Source: GCA-2794515 sp034436155
Lineage (GTDB): Bacteria > Chloroflexota > Anaerolineae > Aggregatilineales > Phototrophicaceae
Assembly: GCA_034436155.1 (NCBI GenBank)
Contig: DAOTVP010000010.1
Coordinates: forward strand, 186,001-250,000
Length of the DNA: 64,000 nt
Reading direction: 5' to 3'
Below the pieces are notes generated by a model. That model was given only the letters and a program-made list of their open reading frames with translations. It made no database searches and had not been told where the DNA came from. Below, piece by piece: positions 62,445-64,000 of this stretch (positions are counted from its first letter, which is position 1; the number at the start of each line of letters is the position of its first letter). A program made the translations under genes and the position numbers.

Positions 62445-63893
62445 GTGGTTTTAGCGCGTATTCACACTAAACGGACGAAAATTGTCGCTACGATTGGTCC
62501 ATCATCGTGGGATGAAGATAAAATTCGCCGCATGATTCAATTAGGGATGGATGTCGCCCGTATCAATTTTTCGCACGGCGATCACAAACGACATGGAGAA
62601 TCGATTGATTTAATCCGCAAAATTGCCGATGAAGAAAAGCGTGTTGTCGCTATTCTTGCCGATATTCAAGGTCCAAAGATTCGGGTGGGGGCGATTAAAG
62701 AACCCCTCACACTCAAAAAAGGGGATAAAATCACCCTCACCCTGAATGAAGCGGATGGCTCGAATAATGTGGTAACGTTACCACATCCCGAATTTATGCG
62801 AGATCTTAAGCCCGGATTGCGTTTGTTGTTAGATGATGGCAATTTAGAATTTATCATCACTGACCTCGTGCCGAATGGATTGGTCTGCGAGGTCATACTC
62901 GGTGGTGTTCTGAGTTCGCGCAAAGGAGTCATGGCTCCGAATGCTCATTTAACCCTCTCCGCAATCACCGATAAAGACCGCGAAGATATTGAATTTGCCC
63001 TCAGTAAAGATGTTGACTATCTCGCAATGTCATTTGTGCGCTCGGCGGATGATATTCGTGAATTGCGCTGGCTGATGCGTCATTTGGGCAAGGATGCAGG
63101 TGTCATTGCCAAAATTGAAAAACACGAGGCGCTCGAAAATATCGAAGAAATTATTCGTGTATCCGAGGGGATTATGGTGGCGCGTGGTGATTTGGGTATC
63201 GAAACACCCGCCGAAGAAGTCCCTTATCATCAAAAACGCATTATCAAACTGTGTAATAAAGCCAGCAAGCCTGTTATCACAGCTACGCAAATGCTCAGTT
63301 CGATGGTTGGATCACCCCGCCCCACCCGTGCCGAAGCGAGTGATGTGTATAACGCGATTATAGATGGCACGGATGCTGTCATGCTCAGTAACGAGAGCGC
63401 GTCTGGTCAATATCCGCTCGAATCGGTCGAGACGATGGCGACAATTGCTTCTATCGCGGAACAAAATATTTGGCAAAACCGCCCATTAGGATGGTCACAT
63501 CATAACCCCGTCAATATCAGTGGCGAAGCGATTTCAGATGCGATTAGCGAGGCGACTTATTTCATCTCTGAGGTGATTAACCCGCGTGCAATTGTCACCG
63601 TGACACAAAGTGGTTATACTGCCCGCCGCGTGGCGTGTGAACGCCCGCGTGCGCCGATTGTCTGCGTGACACCCAATCCGGTCGCCTATCGTCAATTGGC
63701 ATTGGTTTGGGGCGTTATACCGATTCTCATTCCGAATTTTAATAATACCGATGAGATGTTAGAAGTGGTGTCGCGCTATATGATACAAGAGGGTTATGCC
63801 CAACGAGGCGATACCGTAGTCGTGATTGCAGGAGTCCCGTTTGGTGGCGTGAATCAGACTAATTTCCTCAAAATTCATACCATCGATTCCTAG
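62445..63893 (+). CDS. pyk: Pyruvate kinase
   Basis: Makes pyruvate and ATP from phosphoenolpyruvate. The 482-residue protein has TKIVATIGPSS, ARINFSHGDH, the catalytic lysine in AKIEKHEALENI, MVARGDLGIE and KPVITATQMLSSM. The C-terminal regulatory domain ends RGDTVVVIAGVPFG. The start is GTG 62445 with GGAGGAAG just ahead. There is no PEP-utilising extra C-terminal domain. A hairpin lies shortly after the stop. Confidence 0.98.
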   Translation: MVLARIHTKRTKIVATIGPSSWDEDKIRRMIQLGMDVARINFSHGDHKRHGESIDLIRKIADEEKRVVAILADIQGPKIRVGAIKEPLTLKKGDKITLTLNEADGSNNVVTLPHPEFMRDLKPGLRLLLDDGNLEFIITDLVPNGLVCEVILGGVLSSRKGVMAPNAHLTLSAITDKDREDIEFALSKDVDYLAMSFVRSADDIRELRWLMRHLGKDAGVIAKIEKHEALENIEEIIRVSEGIMVARGDLGIETPAEEVPYHQKRIIKLCNKASKPVITATQMLSSMVGSPRPTRAEASDVYNAIIDGTDAVMLSNESASGQYPLESVETMATIASIAEQNIWQNRPLGWSHHNPVNISGEAISDAISEATYFISEVINPRAIVTVTQSGYTARRVACERPRAPIVCVTPNPVAYRQLALVWGVIPILIPNFNNTDEMLEVVSRYMIQEGYAQRGDTVVVIAGVPFGGVNQTNFLKIHTIDS

Positions 63894-63900
63894 TTTGTAT

Positions 63901-63930
63901 ATTGGGTGCATTTGATAACATGCACCCAAT
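63901..63930 (+). terminator. Hairpin after pyk
   Basis: ATTGGGTGCAT (63901-63911) and ATGCACCCAAT (63920-63930) form a perfect 11-base-pair stem with an 8-base loop, eight bases after the pyk stop. No T run follows, so it may stabilise the 3' end or act with a trans factor. Nothing else is seen to base 64000. Confidence 0.55.
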
Positions 63931-64000
63931 ACCAATATATCGTTGTTTACTCGTTTTCATCTATAAACTCTAAACTCGTTGTGTTATAAGTTTCGCTCGT

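Overview
The window is a gene-dense bacterial chromosome segment. It has no insertion sequence, prophage, CRISPR array or recognisable tRNA or rRNA. Gene content and style fit Chloroflexota, most likely an Anaerolineae-type lineage. The evidence is: YvcK with N-terminal membrane helices, a fused MFS/spermidine synthase, a type 2 IPP isomerase, LysM/M23 surface proteins with Thr/Pro-rich linkers, a soluble Ser/Thr kinase with a PQQ-type propeller, and a MoxR/DUF58/VWA (Bat-like) operon. This taxonomic call is inference from gene content, not from a marker tree. No stretch over 300 bases lacks a gene. The longest gaps are about 20798-21076, 60885-61102 and 8524-8732, and each is described below.

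Region by region. (1) 1-6461: surface polysaccharide genes, with two O-antigen-ligase-like proteins, UDP-glucuronate decarboxylase, a GtrA-like protein and a GT4 glycosyltransferase, followed by a ChlI-like AAA+ ATPase and a membrane protein (6468-8254). (2) 8287-10933: acyl carrier protein, IPP isomerase and HemW. (3) 11036-17583: a one-directional signalling and chaperone locus, with a kinase carrying an 8-repeat propeller, a PP2C phosphatase, a J-domain/VWA fusion, a zinc-ribbon/FHA protein, an 81-residue unknown, an OmpR-type response regulator and Hsp20. This is the best candidate for an undescribed system; it resembles the TerY-P kinase/phosphatase/VWA triad with chaperone parts added. 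(4) 17611-20797 (minus strand): an adenosine-deaminase-fold protein that has lost nearly all metal ligands, CTP synthase and a Roadblock/LC7 protein. (5) 21077-31164: MoxR, DUF58, fused spermidine synthase, DUF1461, YvcK, then gap-pgk-tpiA and a membrane protein. (6) 31137-37041: a WecA/TagO-like transferase and upp, divergent from ruvB-queA, then rplU-rpmA and rpmE-tdk. Here rpmE encodes L31 fused to an RNA-polymerase-alpha-CTD-like domain. (7) 37166-44210: a histidine-rich membrane protein, two LysM envelope proteins, DUF192, and a SucCD pair whose SucC is divergent. (8) 44203-52989 (minus): the Bat-like aerotolerance operon led by a Nudix gene. (9) 53050-58613: a SerK/SbnI-like protein, ACT protein, small beta-rich protein, JAMM protease with a membrane anchor, prepilin peptidase and a GT39-like membrane glycosyltransferase. 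(10) 58610-63893: mnmA and a cysteine desulfurase, divergent from eno and pyk.

Several genes work together. gap, pgk, tpiA, eno and pyk give most of lower glycolysis, with YvcK as a likely carbon and cell-wall regulator. The cysteine desulfurase supplies sulfur to MnmA. WecA/TagO, GtrA, the GT4 enzyme and the ligases serve envelope glycans. MoxR, DUF58, two VWA proteins, BatD and TPR proteins form one envelope-stress module. Promoters with good -35/-10 pairs can be read upstream of rplU, upp, ruvB, the Roadblock gene, the kinase operon, the Nudix/Bat operon and the cysteine desulfurase, so the housekeeping sigma factor appears to use near-canonical TTGACA/TATAAT signals.
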